Shown one piece after another: positions 34,277 through 45,569 of a stretch of 64,000 nt of DNA; position 1 is the first letter of the stretch, and every line of letters starts with the position of its first letter. Source of the DNA: Mycocentrospora acerina (Eukaryota; Ascomycota; Dothideomycetes; Pleosporales); NCBI GenBank assembly GCA_022701365.1, contig JAKUHH010000201.1, forward strand, positions 868,001 through 932,000, given 5' to 3'. A program made the position numbers and the translations under genes. The notes beneath the pieces were generated by a model. That model had not been told where the DNA came from. It did not search any database and saw nothing but the letters and a program-made list of their open reading frames with translations.

Positions 34277-34318
34277 TCCCTCCCTCCCTCCCTCTCTCCC
34301 TCCCTCCCTCCCTCCCTC
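34277..34318. repeat. (CCCT)n / (GGGA)n tract at the CRAL-TRIO stop codon
   Basis: CCCT units are repeated about ten times with one CTCT interruption. On the coding (minus) strand this reads as GGGA repeats beginning immediately at the TGA stop of the CRAL-TRIO gene, so the tract is the first part of its 3' UTR. Confidence 0.9.
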
Positions 34319-36229
34319 ATGTTGTACTCTTGTTTTGTGCCCTCAGAAACGCCTCGACATCCTGGTCTTTGCTGGCATCAATCTGGCTGTCCAACTTTTG
34401 TTCCTCGGGACTCTTTGATGGCACGGGTTCCGCAATTGGCTGCTTCTCGCCGGACCCTAGAACCGCACCGTACACTGCACCTGCGGCAGATGTGACGACT
34501 GCAGACGCCTGCGTAGCGGCTTGTTTTGCCTGATCCACGTATCCTGGTGCAGGCTGCTCGGGCTCAGGCAAAGGCATCTCTTTTGGGGCTTGGCCTACGG
34601 TGTTGGGCTCCATGACCACGTGCTTGTCGCCGTCGTGGTTGACGGTTGCGGCGTGGGGGGTGCCTTCTGAGAGTTGGCCCGAGGCATGGGTGAGGTTTTG
34701 TTGTTCGTAGCGGGTTTCCGAGGTGCCAGTACGGATAGGTAGTGTGGAGGATGCTGGAGTGGAAGAGGTCAGGTTGGACTCGGATGGAGTAGGGCTATCC
34801 GAGGGTGGAGTGTCGTGGCCGTTTGTCAACTCGTCGGGGTGAGGGTGGGTATGTGTGCCTACGGTAGTAAGGGGGTCGCCGATCTGGTGGGCAGGTGTGT
34901 TGGGTAGAGGAGGACCCTCCCGGTTGTATCCCACGGGATTTGGTATCGTGAAGACGAGAGTTCTCCTTGGCTTGCCGTTCTCCTTGCCTACAGCCCAGGC
35001 CTGCATCTCGCCGTTTGTGCCAGCTTCCCACTTTATTGGCCCAATGGGGATCGTCTTTTGTCCGTTCACAATGGTAGGATTTTCCCACTTGATCTGTGCC
35101 TCAATTTCGGGCTCGAAAGAAGGCATCTGAGTCCATGAAAAGTCGAGGCCACCACCGTATTTCTTGGGAATGTTTTCGTGGTCCATGTACTGAGAGAGGG
35201 TCTGGTAAACGTTGTTCGGAGAGAGGATGAAGATTTTGGAGACGGTGATGGGGTCGAACCAGCGCTTGACCCAGCCCCAAACAGTAGGGAAGAAGCCCGG
35301 TGCGCCAACAATCTGCAGCAGGTGTAAGTTGCTTTGCCTGTGAAGTCTTGAGGCGAAGCTGTAGGGAGTAAACGTACGAAGATTCTATCCAGCGTTTCTG
35401 GGTAATGTGCTGTTGCGAGGACGGAGGCGTCCTGCATGTGCGCCTTGAGATTCCAAAACTGCTTCAGTCCAACACCGCTAATGTCGACTATGTTGTTGCT
35501 CTGCGAAATGGGCGTCTCGGGGTTGTGGCGCGGAACCATGGAGCATAGCGGGGTAATGAATCTTGTCAGGTTCTCGTAGAGGGCGAATAGCCGGAGGTTT
35601 TTGGTGGCATCTTTGGACGAAGTGGTTTTTGATTTGGCGAGGTCTTTCTCGTATGAAGAAATGTTCTTTGAGTTGAGAGGCGCGACTTCAAAGAGATAGA
35701 CGGGAATGCCGCGCTTGTCGCGTCTACCAAGCCATTGGGGATACTGCACGAGGCTGTCAGCACGATGTGGTCTGGCACGTCATTACGACATGACGTGGGG
35801 ATGTGGGGATGCGGGGAGAAATAGAGAGAGAGAGAGGAAGAAAAAGAGGGAGAATGTACCAGACGGCGCGTCTGCTCATATTCAGCAGCCTCAATGGTGT
35901 CATACAAGTCGAATATCTGGTGTTCCCTCCGCCAGTCCTCGGTCTCTTTGAACTGTTTGAAGGCTTCCTGGGGGACAAAACGGCGCGCGCGCAAGAAGCG
36001 CCTGTAATTTTGTCAGCGCGCTGCGGCAAAGTGTGTCAGTGGGCAGGGCAGCGTACAGCATCGTCTCGTCGTCGTGGCCGCCATCGATCATGCCGCGCCC
36101 CGGGTGGTAGTAGCCGGCATCCTGGCAGATTTTCTTGAACTCGTCAAGCTGGCGCTGCTGGTTGTCGGTGAGATGGGCCAGATGGCCCGAGGGATATTGC
36201 ATCGACTCGACCCGTTGCAGGTCTGCCAT
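34317..36229 (-). CDS. CRAL-TRIO (Sec14-like) lipid-transfer protein
   Basis: This Sec14-superfamily protein is expected to bind phosphatidylinositol or another lipid and act at membranes. Exons are 36229-36057, 36001-35860, 35743-35378 and 35312-34317 (558 aa); all joints close in frame. The CRAL-TRIO N domain contains DDETMLRFLRARRF (restored across intron 1). The lipid-binding CRAL-TRIO domain follows: DKRGIPVYLFEV, NIVDISGVGLKQFWNLK, ASVLATAHYPETLDRIFIVGAPGFFPTVWGWVKRWF (restored across intron 3), SPNNVYQTLSQY and the closing helix IPKKYGGGLDF. After about residue 350 comes a GOLD-like strand region and a long Pro/Thr/Ser-rich tail. It lacks a membrane anchor. A G-rich repeat abuts its stop codon. 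Confidence 0.92.
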
Positions 36230-36525
36230 GGTTGCGCAGGGAGTCACAGTCTGCAGGTGGAGAGGTGAGGATAGGGTAGAAGGAAAAGCAGGTGGAGAAG
36301 ATATCTGGCGTGCATGGCAAGAATACGGCAACACGCGGGTAGCGGCATGACGCAGTTGTAAGCCGCGAAGATCGGACCAAATAAGGACGTAGCATGAAGA
36401 GGCCCACGGGCTTTGCGGGAGTGCTAGGCGGTGAGGGCAGAAGGCCCTGCAGGACGTGAACGTGAACGTGCGTGCATGTGGAGATGGACGTGGTGGGTGA
36501 TGGCCACAAGGATTGCTCCAGATCC

Positions 36526-36585
36526 CTAGAGCCCGAGAGTCCTGAGCACTAGAGCCCGAGAGTCCTGAGCACTAGAGCCCTGAGC
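36526..36585. repeat. 23-bp tandem repeat, about 2.6 copies
   Basis: Units beginning CTAGAGCCCGAGAGTCCTGA repeat exactly at 36526 and 36549, followed by a truncated third copy and degenerate GAGCCC units to about 36602. It lies between the CRAL-TRIO gene and the F-box gene. Confidence 0.9.
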
Positions 36586-36890
36586 CCCGAGCCCCAGAGC
36601 CCCATTGCGCCATGGACGGCCGTCGGCGTGCCTCTGGAGCGCTTGAGAGCAGTCCCCGCGGTTGGGTGGGTGAATGCAGGGACACAAGCGCGCCCATGCC
36701 ATGACCCTTGCCGCCCTCTGACGACATGGGCCGCGGCCGTCGTAACTCATGATTTGCCTTTTGCACCAACACGGCCACCGCCTTCGCCTGCCTCTGCCGC
36801 CGCCTCTGCTGCCGTCGCGCCGCCCTCTCGCAATGCCACGCCCTATGTAGGAGTTTTACCGGCCCTTGCACACCGAAGCGCATTGCAGTA

Positions 36891-36985
36891 TTGCAGCACT
36901 GCAGTTCAGTACAGTACAGTACAGTACAATACAACACCATACAATACAATACCACACAGCACAACACCATACAGTACAACACCCA
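36891..36985. repeat. CAGTA/CAATA/CAACAC microsatellite in the F-box 5' leader
   Basis: This is a run of ACAGT and ACAAT pentamers with CACCAT interruptions, ending a few bases before the F-box gene's ATG. The transcript leader would be almost free of G and of structure. Confidence 0.8.
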
Positions 36986-36987
36986 CC

Positions 36988-38865
36988 ATGGCGCGCCCCG
37001 CCCTCATCGACCTGCCCTCGGAAATCCTCGAGGCCATCTTCCTCGACCTCGACCCGCGCTCCCTCCTCGCCGTCGCGCAAACCAGCAAGTTTGTCAAGCA
37101 GCTGTCCGCCGACGCGCCCCTCATCTGGCGCCATCTGTGCCACACCCACTTCCACACATGGGCGCCCCGCCACAACATTGCCGCAAAGTTCGCCGGCCCG
37201 CTGTCCAACGTCGACTGGCGCGCCCTCTTCATCGAAAAGACGCGGGTCGACAGGCAGACGCGGGTGCTGCTGGGCCAGATCATTGGCTCCCAGCACCAGC
37301 GCATACGGCGCATCAACGACATTGCGCGCTTTGGATACGACGCGAAAGAGACGCTGCTGAGGGAGTGCGCATGTCCAGACGACGCTGAAGATGTCCTGGC
37401 CAGGCGCTACTACGCCAACGCAGTGCTCGAGCGCATCCACCGCGAGATTGCCATCAATGTGTGGGGGGACCTCCGCGACGGCCGCAATGTCTCCATCGAC
37501 AGCGCGCTGGGCGCATACGACATATTCGCACGCGTCGGAGAGGACGTTGACATTGACGTCATCTCCCACGACTTGGACCACCTGGTAAGCGGCCTCTTGC
37601 ACGACTATCCCGCCTTCCCTGGCATGAACACACGCATCAAGGCCTCGACGCTGGCAGAGTATCTCCGTGGACAGGGATTCAAAGGCGTGCCAGACACATC
37701 GTACCGTGCCCTCTGCAATTCCTTTATTGGCCTGGTCTTGCGCTCACCCACCCACGAGTCCCTGCCACCAATATCCGTCGCCATTTACTGCGCCCTGGCA
37801 CGTCGAGTAGGCCTGGATGCACGGCCTTGTGGTTTCTTGTTCCATGTCTACTGCATTGTCTACGCCCCCAAGAACCACAACCTCAATGGCGCCTACAAGC
37901 CCACTAGCTCCTCAGACCTCGACTTCATGTACGTTGACCCCTTCCGCTCTTCATCCGAAGTCCACCAAGGCGATCTCCAGCGCGTACTCCACGACATGGG
38001 TGTTCCTAGCTCTAAACACGCCAACTTTCTCTCCGACACAAATACGCGCGAGCTGGTCCTCCGCACTGCCCGCAACATTATGAACTCTGTCCAAACCATT
38101 CGCCAAACTGAAGCAGGCGCCTACGGCATGGGCGCCACATGGCTCAACGCCTACCCTGACATGGACAATTCCTTCTACGCAACAATCTGGTCCATGCTAA
38201 TCCTCGGCCCCGGGGAAGATTCCACTGCAGCCGCAAACGAATACACCCGCCGTCGCCAGTATCTACCCTACCTGCTCGAGCACTTTCAAACCCACGCCCC
38301 CTGGGACGTCGCCCTACTCGAGCAATACGTCATGCCCATGTTCTCCCACATGCCCGAGTATCAACGCCTCCAGCAGTTTGTCAACTCCATGCGCCATATC
38401 GACGCACTACGCAAACCTGTCGTCCCACGCCGGGGACCCCACGTACAAAACATTGGCTTCAAAGTCGGCCAGCTATTCCAACACAAACGATACAACTACG
38501 AGGGCGTAATCACCGGCTGGGACATTTCGTGTGACGCGGGCGAAGAGTGGATTCAAAACTCTGGCGTTGACCGCCTGCACAGGGGAAGAGACCAAGCCTT
38601 CTACCACGTCCTGTACGTTCTTTCCCTCCTCCTTCCTCCTCACCACCCTTTTCAACCCATCCACCTCCACGCTAACAACCATCACCACCACAGCGTCTGG
38701 GACAAATCTATCCGCTACGTCGCCGAGGAAAACATCCGCCCCGTCCCACCCTCCACCGGGCCCTCCCCGGCCATGATCAAACTCGCCGGCCGCCACTTCA
38801 AGCGCTGGGATGAGACAAAGCACATTTTTGTGAGTAACGTGCGCGACGAGTATCCCGACGACTGA
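36988..38865 (+). CDS. F-box / transglutaminase-like / YccV protein (FBXO21-type)
   Basis: This is a substrate receptor of SCF ubiquitin ligases with the FBXO21 layout. Exons are 36988-38612 and 38694-38865 (598 aa). The N-terminal F-box is LIDLPSEILEAIFLDLDPRS...LIWRHLC. The middle carries the SirB1/transglutaminase-like region (YCALARRVGLDARPCGFLFHVY). The C-terminus is a YccV/HspQ-type domain (VGQLFQHKRYNYEGVITGWD...GRDQAFYHVLVWDKSIRYVAEENI). The 81-nt intron interrupts this last domain; it has GTACGT...CACAG signals, is a multiple of three and has no in-frame stop, so the frame also reads through it. Splicing restores the conserved FYHVLVWD strand, so I prefer the spliced form. Confidence 0.9.
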   Translation: MARPALIDLPSEILEAIFLDLDPRSLLAVAQTSKFVKQLSADAPLIWRHLCHTHFHTWAPRHNIAAKFAGPLSNVDWRALFIEKTRVDRQTRVLLGQIIGSQHQRIRRINDIARFGYDAKETLLRECACPDDAEDVLARRYYANAVLERIHREIAINVWGDLRDGRNVSIDSALGAYDIFARVGEDVDIDVISHDLDHLVSGLLHDYPAFPGMNTRIKASTLAEYLRGQGFKGVPDTSYRALCNSFIGLVLRSPTHESLPPISVAIYCALARRVGLDARPCGFLFHVYCIVYAPKNHNLNGAYKPTSSSDLDFMYVDPFRSSSEVHQGDLQRVLHDMGVPSSKHANFLSDTNTRELVLRTARNIMNSVQTIRQTEAGAYGMGATWLNAYPDMDNSFYATIWSMLILGPGEDSTAAANEYTRRRQYLPYLLEHFQTHAPWDVALLEQYVMPMFSHMPEYQRLQQFVNSMRHIDALRKPVVPRRGPHVQNIGFKVGQLFQHKRYNYEGVITGWDISCDAGEEWIQNSGVDRLHRGRDQAFYHVLYVLSLLLPPHHPFQPIHLHANNHHHHSVWDKSIRYVAEENIRPVPPSTGPSPAMIKLAGRHFKRWDETKHIFVSNVRDEYPDD

Positions 38866-39688
38866 ATCCACTGCACTGCACTATCTATTACGAGATGCTT
38901 CTCTCCTCTCCCCCTTGATTGCACCCACTCGCTAGAAAGACGGAGGGGAAAAAAAGACGGCGAAACAATGAATGACACCAGAGATATATATGTGGAGACA
39001 ATCGGGTTTCGATAGTGTGTATGTGTACATGTGTGCGTTACTGCATGCGCTAAGTTTTTCGCGCAGGTTGGCTTTTCAAAAGAGGACATCTTCGATGCGC
39101 CGTTTTGATCTTTTGGCGTGGATGGGGTGTGTAGAGAGAGAGAAGAAAAAAGAGAGAATAAAAGAAGAAGAAGAAGAAGGTTTAGAGTGATGAGGACACG
39201 TGTATATATGTATATACATATGTGTGTATATTTGGGAGGGGTGTTTTTTTGGGGGGATGAGAAGAAAAAAGGGGGGGAGGGGGGGGGGGAGAGGAGTGAT
39301 GCCCACGTTCGCTTTTGAATGATGATGACGATGACGACGATGATATTGATGATGATGACGCTGCTGCTGCTGCTGCTGCTGCTACTACTTCTCTGCAGAA
39401 ACTTTACTACAACGATAACGATTGCATTCATGTTGCGCGCACGAAGATCAAAATAGAAAGCAAAGAAAGGAAAAGTTACCAATCCACATGAATGGATTAG
39501 AAGGATAGATGGATAGATGGATAGATATACCAATGCTTCAAACTTGACCAACACATGCTTCATCGCTTGCTCCCCCTCTGGAATATACACACTTGCACAC
39601 ATGCACACAAACAAACACACCCCTCCCAACACGCCAAACGCCACAGAAAATGCCTACTCATCATCCTTCATCCTCCCCTCTTCCCTCC
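38866..39688. repeat. repeat-rich convergent intergenic region
   Basis: This is the space between the 3' ends of the F-box gene and POM152. It holds a purine run (GAAGAAGAAG near 39165), TATATGTATATACATATGTG alternation near 39205, a run of G blocks at 39234-39292, GAT/GAC repeats (39318-39358), eight CTG/CTA triplets (39359-39386) and GATG/GATA repeats near 39505. No gene. Confidence 0.8.
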
Positions 39689-42600
39689 CTAATACGTCAA
39701 AACCTTCTGTCCCACCTTCCCCGCGTCCACACCCTCGACACTCTTGGCAAAACTACACCACCGGTCCTTGATGCTAACCACCTCGTACGTCCCCTCGTCC
39801 TGCACAGGGATGCTCATAAAGTGTTCATGGCTAATCTCCGTCTTGATCTCCAACACCTTGCTCTTGCGGCCCCGTACCGCGTTGGTGCTGCGCGTATAGG
39901 TAAACTCAAACGGTGGGGTGCCCCAGAATTGGAATTCCAGGTCCGTGCCGCCACCCTCATGGATGTCGATTTCGCTAACCTGCCCGCCCGAGAGCCGTAC
40001 AGAGGGAATGGGGTGGATGGTTTTGCTGAGTTCGAGAGGCGCGAGGCATTCAGAGGCCGAGTCGCGGAGTCCCGTAATGGTGAATGTTCCGGGGAGCTCG
40101 GCGAGGCGGCGGAACGTTGTTCCTGGGTTCGAGGCCTTGCGCTCCTGCTTTTCAAACGTGTAGTAGACTGTAAAGGGGACTTGGCCACCCAGTGCAAAAG
40201 ACAGGCGCTCACCAACACAAAAGTCGGTGCGGTCTTCAAGTGGGGTGGCAATGGGCGCGTCGTGCACGCTGATGGAGACGCGGGGCCCACCGGGGGGAGG
40301 CTTGAGCGTGCAGCCTCGAGCGTCACGGACTTTGCGGATGGAAATGGATGAGTGTCCGAGGTGCAGCTTACGGTGCTCAATCTTGAGATCAAACTTGGGA
40401 GTAGGAATGTTCTTGTGTACGCTAATCTCGGGCTTCGGCGTACCGTGGTGCTTGATTTCGACTTCGAGGTAGAATGGTGCGATGCCTTCAAGCGTAATGG
40501 GAATCACCTCTTCGCCCTCTGCTTCGCGGGAGCAATAGCTGTATGTCTTTCCGGGCTTGTCGAATCGGGCACTAGGACGCGAGTGAACCGTTTGTTGAAT
40601 GGTAACGGGCGAAAAGTGCTTCTTTGAGTGATCGTATCGAGAGTCTGCGAGTTTCATAAACGTGTATCCGTATGTACCAGCTCTTGAAGTATCAGCACGA
40701 ATCGACGCAGCTCCGTTGGCGGTGTGAAGATCTTTCTCGCTGATACCGGCAGGTTTGCCTTTCTTGTCTTTGAAATCTTGTCGATAGGATACATCGAAAG
40801 GAGCGTTTCCTGTGTCCATATTAGCACGTAACACACGATAGGGCAACAAAAGAACATACCTTGCAGTGCCACTTCAAATGCATCCTCGTCACCTTCGCAG
40901 ACAGCTTCTCTGATGTATGTACTGCCTTCAAGGACTGCAGCGGACTTGGGAATGTGGAGTGTCGGCCGAGCAACCCAGGAGACCTGGAACTTGCTTGCTT
41001 TCTCCTCAATCAAACCAGGACAAACATTGTCCCGAACGGAGAGAAGCTGATATGTGCCCTGTGTTTTGACGTCCAAGTACGAGTTTGCGTCTCTAAAGTT
41101 CTCCTTCTTTACCTCGTTGGTGTCCAGGTTCTCATACTCGACTCTCCATGGTCCCTCTCCAGTGAAGCGAAGTGGCAACCCGATAGCACGACCCTCGAGA
41201 GCCAAGATAGCCTGTTTGCCTTCAATGTGTCCAAAGTAGGCCTTGGGTCGTTCGTGGCGTACTTGAACGCGGGCTTCTTCGTCCTTCAAGAACTCCTTGC
41301 AGCCCATCTTGTCACTGACACTCGTAAGGGCCAAGACATACTCTCCGCCGCTCTTGAGCTTAGCTGTTTTGATAGTGTAGTGCTCGTCTTCAGTCTCAAT
41401 AGCATGCTTGCTACGTTTTCCGTTGTGGACGAGCTCGTATTCAAGCTTCCATGGAGCCTCGCCGGAAAGTCGGACATCAAACTCCACCGAATCATCAATG
41501 CATGCCTGTTGGGGCTCCCTGCCTTGCATGAAGCGTGCTTGCGCAGAAGGTCGAACGTTTTGCTGCAATTCGAGATTGTGTAATGGCCTATCCTTGTAAA
41601 TGGAATCACGGATAACCTCGAACGTATATTTATAATGGCCGGCTTCTTCTGGTGTAAAAGGGATCGTGCTTCGGAGTGTAGCAACCTGCAGTTCCTTCCT
41701 GTATCGTCTACCACCATCTTTCTGTTCAAAGTACGTGATGGTGAAAGGCGGTGTTCCTACAAGATCTAGACCAACTTGAAGACCGATGGGGTTTCCAGCA
41801 CACTTGTCCACTATATCATCACTGCTCAAAGCCAGGTTTGGCTCTGGTGGATTTTGGAGCAAGCACGACGTAGGCTCGAGAACCTCGCCTTCGCATAGGT
41901 CGGTTGACACGGACTTGATCGTGTAGAGACCAGCATCGCTGATGAGGGGTTGTTCGCGAATGCTCCTCATCGTCTGCTTCTTGAGTACGGCGTTGGGACT
42001 ATGGTATCCATCTGCGATGATGTCTGCCTCGGGCGTGAAGAGATACTCAATCGAATGTGTCGACTCGATGGGGTTTTTTCCAGTCGAGCCATAGTGTACA
42101 GGGAGGCGAGTGACGTCCCCCTTTGCAACCCGAAGAGGGCTCTGAGGGTTACATTGCAGGAAGATCTTGGGTCGTTCATGGACTTCGAAAGATTGACGAA
42201 TGTTCGCAAATTTGACCTTTTGTCGGTCATCGTCATCGACGTTGATGAAGCTGACCAGATTGCCAAGGCCATCTTGCACTTCCTCCATCTCATACTCCCA
42301 CCTGCCGCTAGTAGCAACAGTCTCATTCAACGGCACAGTAATCTTCTGAACTTTTGCCCATGAAACGTCCTCCCTTCCATTTTTGACCAACATCTGTGAT
42401 GTATGTCGCGACAGTGGTGAGATAACATCGTCTGGCTGCAAGTTCTGGAACTGTGATCCGCCTCGAGGCTTTCCATTCACTGTCAGACGGTATTTGATGT
42501 TGAGCGGCGGTGTGCCTTCGACTTCTAGTGCGACATTGGACAAATCGTTCCGGCATCGACCGTCACCGGTAGGCTTGACGCGGGCTTGCGGACAAGTGGT

Positions 42601-43524
42601 TACAATAAGGCTCGATGCGCGAGGGCGGACCAGAAGCTTCGAATGATCGAGGACCTTGCGCAGCAGATAGACGCCTGGCTTCTTGACAACGTACTTGAGC
42701 GTCAACGGATCATCTGGATCCGTGGACTTTGTAGACTTCCTAGCCTTCTTCAGCATGCCCTTCAGTTCCTTGCCCTTGATTGAAATGGTTTCGTTGATAT
42801 TGGTTTCGATATCGATGCGCAGAAGTTCCATCTCAATCGGCTCGGTCTGGTTGATCAAGATGGGAATCTCCAACTGGGTGACGGTCGAGTTCAGGCAGAA
42901 AGGCTCCTTATTTGGGTTGAGAACGGCAGATCCTTCAGGCAGAATATTAACGATCTGCTTTCCCAAGATCAAGGAGGCGTTGTGTAAGATGGCACCAGGC
43001 TTCACACTGCGTTCGCTAATGGCCATCTCGCTGTCCCACAGGAAACCAATGAAGCTCAGAAACCACGCCTGCACGGGTACGCCGATCCTGAACATGAGCA
43101 TGACATCCAACACTGCATGAAGCACGAATAGCAGGAAGGCAGCACCATTGCTCCACTCCAGCCAGGGAATCTCGAACAGAGGTATGCCGAACATGAATAA
43201 CATGTCGAAGAAGACCCATTTTAGACACAGCCATAACGACTGATCCTCCTCGATGGCCAGTGTGTAGAAATCGTAGGTTCGGTATGCCCATAAGGCAATG
43301 TAGATTGCGAAAACGTAGAAGCGCTGTTGCGCCGGGTCGAGTATGTCGGAGGGGATAAGGGGTCCTGAGCTCTGCGGTGGAGCTTTGGGGACGTCAGGAA
43401 GTGGTGACCGTACGTTTGGTCGACTGGGTGTGGCAGCATTCGGACTGCGCACGCCTGGGGAGCGATCCCATGTCTGCGGTGTTGCGGGAAAGCCGCCGGG
43501 CCCTCTGCGCGCTGGAGTGCTCAT
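39689..43524 (-). CDS. POM152: Nucleoporin POM152
   Basis: This is a pore-membrane nucleoporin that forms the lumenal ring of the nuclear pore complex. Exons are 43524-40860 and 40809-39689 (1261 aa, close to yeast Pom152). The start MSTPARRGPGGFPATPQTWDR is followed by a Pro/Ser-rich nuclear/pore-facing part, then membrane helices (FYVFAIYIALWAYRTYDFY, WVFFDMLFMFGIPLFEI, AAFLLFVLHAVLDVMLMF). The rest is a long lumenal chain of repeated immunoglobulin-like domains with recurring motifs such as GTPPFTITYFEQ, GEAPWKLEYEL, GEGPWRVEYEN and the spaced Cys near each repeat end (LCEG, VCPG, ARGC). The intron is phase 1 and 49 nt. It is divergent from the UCH37-type gene. Confidence 0.95.
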
Positions 43525-44009
43525 TGCACCCTGAGCTATGTGGCCGTGGTGATGCGTGATGTCATGAGCTGCGTACAATCTTGTCGACAGCAAAGGCGCG
43601 CGTGGTTGGACGTCTAGGGCGCGGTTGGAGCTCTTTGTCGTTGCTGTGCTGAAAGCCTTCTGCTGTCAAACAAAACATTACGCGACTTGCAGGCCGTAGG
43701 GCTGAGCACGGCCAATCATACTATGTCACGTGCTCATTCAAGTGTCCAACCGGCTTGTTTGGACAGCACAACTTGCTTTCACCAGCCCTTGCACACCTTT
43801 CTTTCTTATCAAAGCTTTCTCAAACTTGCTTCTCATTGTCAAGAACTGTACAATAGTATAGAGACAAACACATATAGACGGTCTTTCTCCTTCCAATATG
43901 CCCGTCTTCTCTTTCCTGCAATTACCAAACGCCCAAAAAAGCACATAATCTACAATACTCTTTTTTCAGTTTACTACTTACTTGTCACATCGAGAATCAT
44001 TTGCTCATA
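43525..44009. promoter_or_regulatory. divergent promoter POM152 / UCH37-like
   Basis: These 485 bp separate the two start codons. No recognised element. An alternative upstream in-frame ATG for POM152 at about 43590 would extend into it, but the extension is not family-like. Confidence 0.4.
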
Positions 44010-45569
44010 ATGAAGGAACCGTCGCCCGATCCTGAGCCTAGGTTCAATGTCCAAGACACCAATACAAAATGCCGGAATGGGGAGGCTGGGTTTGCAAACA
44101 CGTCCACTAATGGCCCTCCCAGTGCAGCCCCCCACAAAGCCCCCGCAGAGACTTTCAAAGTTGAGATTTCTAAATCAGTCGATCAAGTAAGGGGTGTTTC
44201 GCCGGGTTCCAGGAAAAGATCCTTGCCTGAGCCAACTCAGAGTGAAGAGCCTAGCACTAAGAAATCAAGAGAGTCTCCATCATTATCTCCGAAGAATGGA
44301 GTCCCCAAAACTGAACGGCATCCTAGTCCAACAAACGAGCCTGCAACCGAGTTCGACAAGGAGGCCTGGCAAGGGTTCTGTGACATCGAGTCTGAACCAA
44401 CCTACTTTTCCGTCATGTTGCGCGAGATGGGTGTTCAAGGTGTGACCGTTCGCGAGGTGTTCGCCATGGATCCAGTCATCTTGGAATTATTACCTCAGCC
44501 CATTTACGGCCTGATTTTGTTGTTTCGTCATAGAGAGTTTGGAAATGAGGACCAACTGATCGAATGCCCTGCTGATGTGTGGTTCGCCAACCAACTGCCG
44601 GCTCAGAACAGCTGTGCCACACTCGCCACGATAAATATACTTATGAACAACACTGAAGTCAATATAGGGGAGCACATAAAGCAGTTCAAGGAGTTTACAT
44701 GTAGCTTCACGCCTTTCCAGCGCGGCGAGGCACTCTCGAGCTTTGACTTTGTCAAGAAGATTCACAACTCGTTTGCAAAGAAAATGGATATTCTGGAAGC
44801 TGACAAGCATCTGTCCTATAAAGTTAATAGAACAAGGCAAGAATACCAGGACAAGAAGGGGAAGGGGAAGGGACGTCACACCTCCGTAGACTCGGCGGAA
44901 ACAGACGACAGTGTGGAACATGGAGAAAACGCTCATCACTTCATTGCATTTCTACCCATTGGCGATAAAATCTGGAAGCTCGACGGTATGGACGCACAAC
45001 CCACCAATCTCGGTACTTTCGACTCGAACAAAGGCGAGACGTGGCTTTCCGCCGCTACAGACATCATAGCCGCCATCATGGCCGCTGGAGACGATGACTA
45101 CGGCGTTATTGCTATGACACAATCCCCTCTGCTCTCACTTCGCAAGGCAGCTTGCCTCATCACCAACACAGTAACACATATTGAAACTCGCCTGGATAGT
45201 ATAACTCCAGGCTGGAAATCCTTCCTCTCTAACAGAGAAGAGCCACCAACTGCCCAAACACTCGACATCGAAGACCAACTATCCGCTCATCCAGTGCCAG
45301 ATTCTGAAAAAGCGAAAATTGACACCGAGCAAACGGCAGACTTGATAGATCGCCGAGACCACCTTGCCAAAGAGCTAAATAGCCTAGCAAACAACATCAT
45401 AGCTGAGATCCAAAACGAAGCCGAGGAGGACCAAAAGGCCGCGGAGCGGAGGTATGATCTCGGGCCGGTGATCAAGGAGTGGCTAGCGATGCTGGCAGGT
45501 AATGGCTTTTTGGAGGAGAATCTTGATCGATTCATGCCCAAGGGCAAAGGCGGAAAAGCGAAGAAGTAG
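44010..45569 (+). CDS. Ubiquitin C-terminal hydrolase, UCH37/BAP1 type
   Basis: This is a family C12 deubiquitinase of the UCHL5/UCH37 group, which acts at the proteasome or with chromatin complexes in other organisms. It is a single exon of 519 aa from the ATG at 44010. A disordered Pro/Ser-rich N-terminal extension of about 115 residues (KRSLPEPTQSEEPSTKKS) precedes the catalytic domain, which starts WQGFCDIESEPTYFSVMLREMG. The catalytic set is visible: oxyanion Gln and nucleophile Cys in LPAQNSCATLATIN (about Q199/C202), His in HHFIAFLP (about H310) and Asp in KLDGMD (about D325). The usual QNAC reads QNSC here. The C-terminal helical part (RRYDLGPVIKEWLAMLAGNGFLEE) matches the UCH37-like extension, ending in a basic KGKGGKAKK tail. 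Confidence 0.9.
   Translation: MKEPSPDPEPRFNVQDTNTKCRNGEAGFANTSTNGPPSAAPHKAPAETFKVEISKSVDQVRGVSPGSRKRSLPEPTQSEEPSTKKSRESPSLSPKNGVPKTERHPSPTNEPATEFDKEAWQGFCDIESEPTYFSVMLREMGVQGVTVREVFAMDPVILELLPQPIYGLILLFRHREFGNEDQLIECPADVWFANQLPAQNSCATLATINILMNNTEVNIGEHIKQFKEFTCSFTPFQRGEALSSFDFVKKIHNSFAKKMDILEADKHLSYKVNRTRQEYQDKKGKGKGRHTSVDSAETDDSVEHGENAHHFIAFLPIGDKIWKLDGMDAQPTNLGTFDSNKGETWLSAATDIIAAIMAAGDDDYGVIAMTQSPLLSLRKAACLITNTVTHIETRLDSITPGWKSFLSNREEPPTAQTLDIEDQLSAHPVPDSEKAKIDTEQTADLIDRRDHLAKELNSLANNIIAEIQNEAEEDQKAAERRYDLGPVIKEWLAMLAGNGFLEENLDRFMPKGKGGKAKK

Noticed and set aside
36628..36987. N-terminal extension of the F-box gene upstream of 36988
   Set aside because: The frame is open but Pro/Ala-rich and includes the microsatellite; the F-box starts right after the ATG at 36988.
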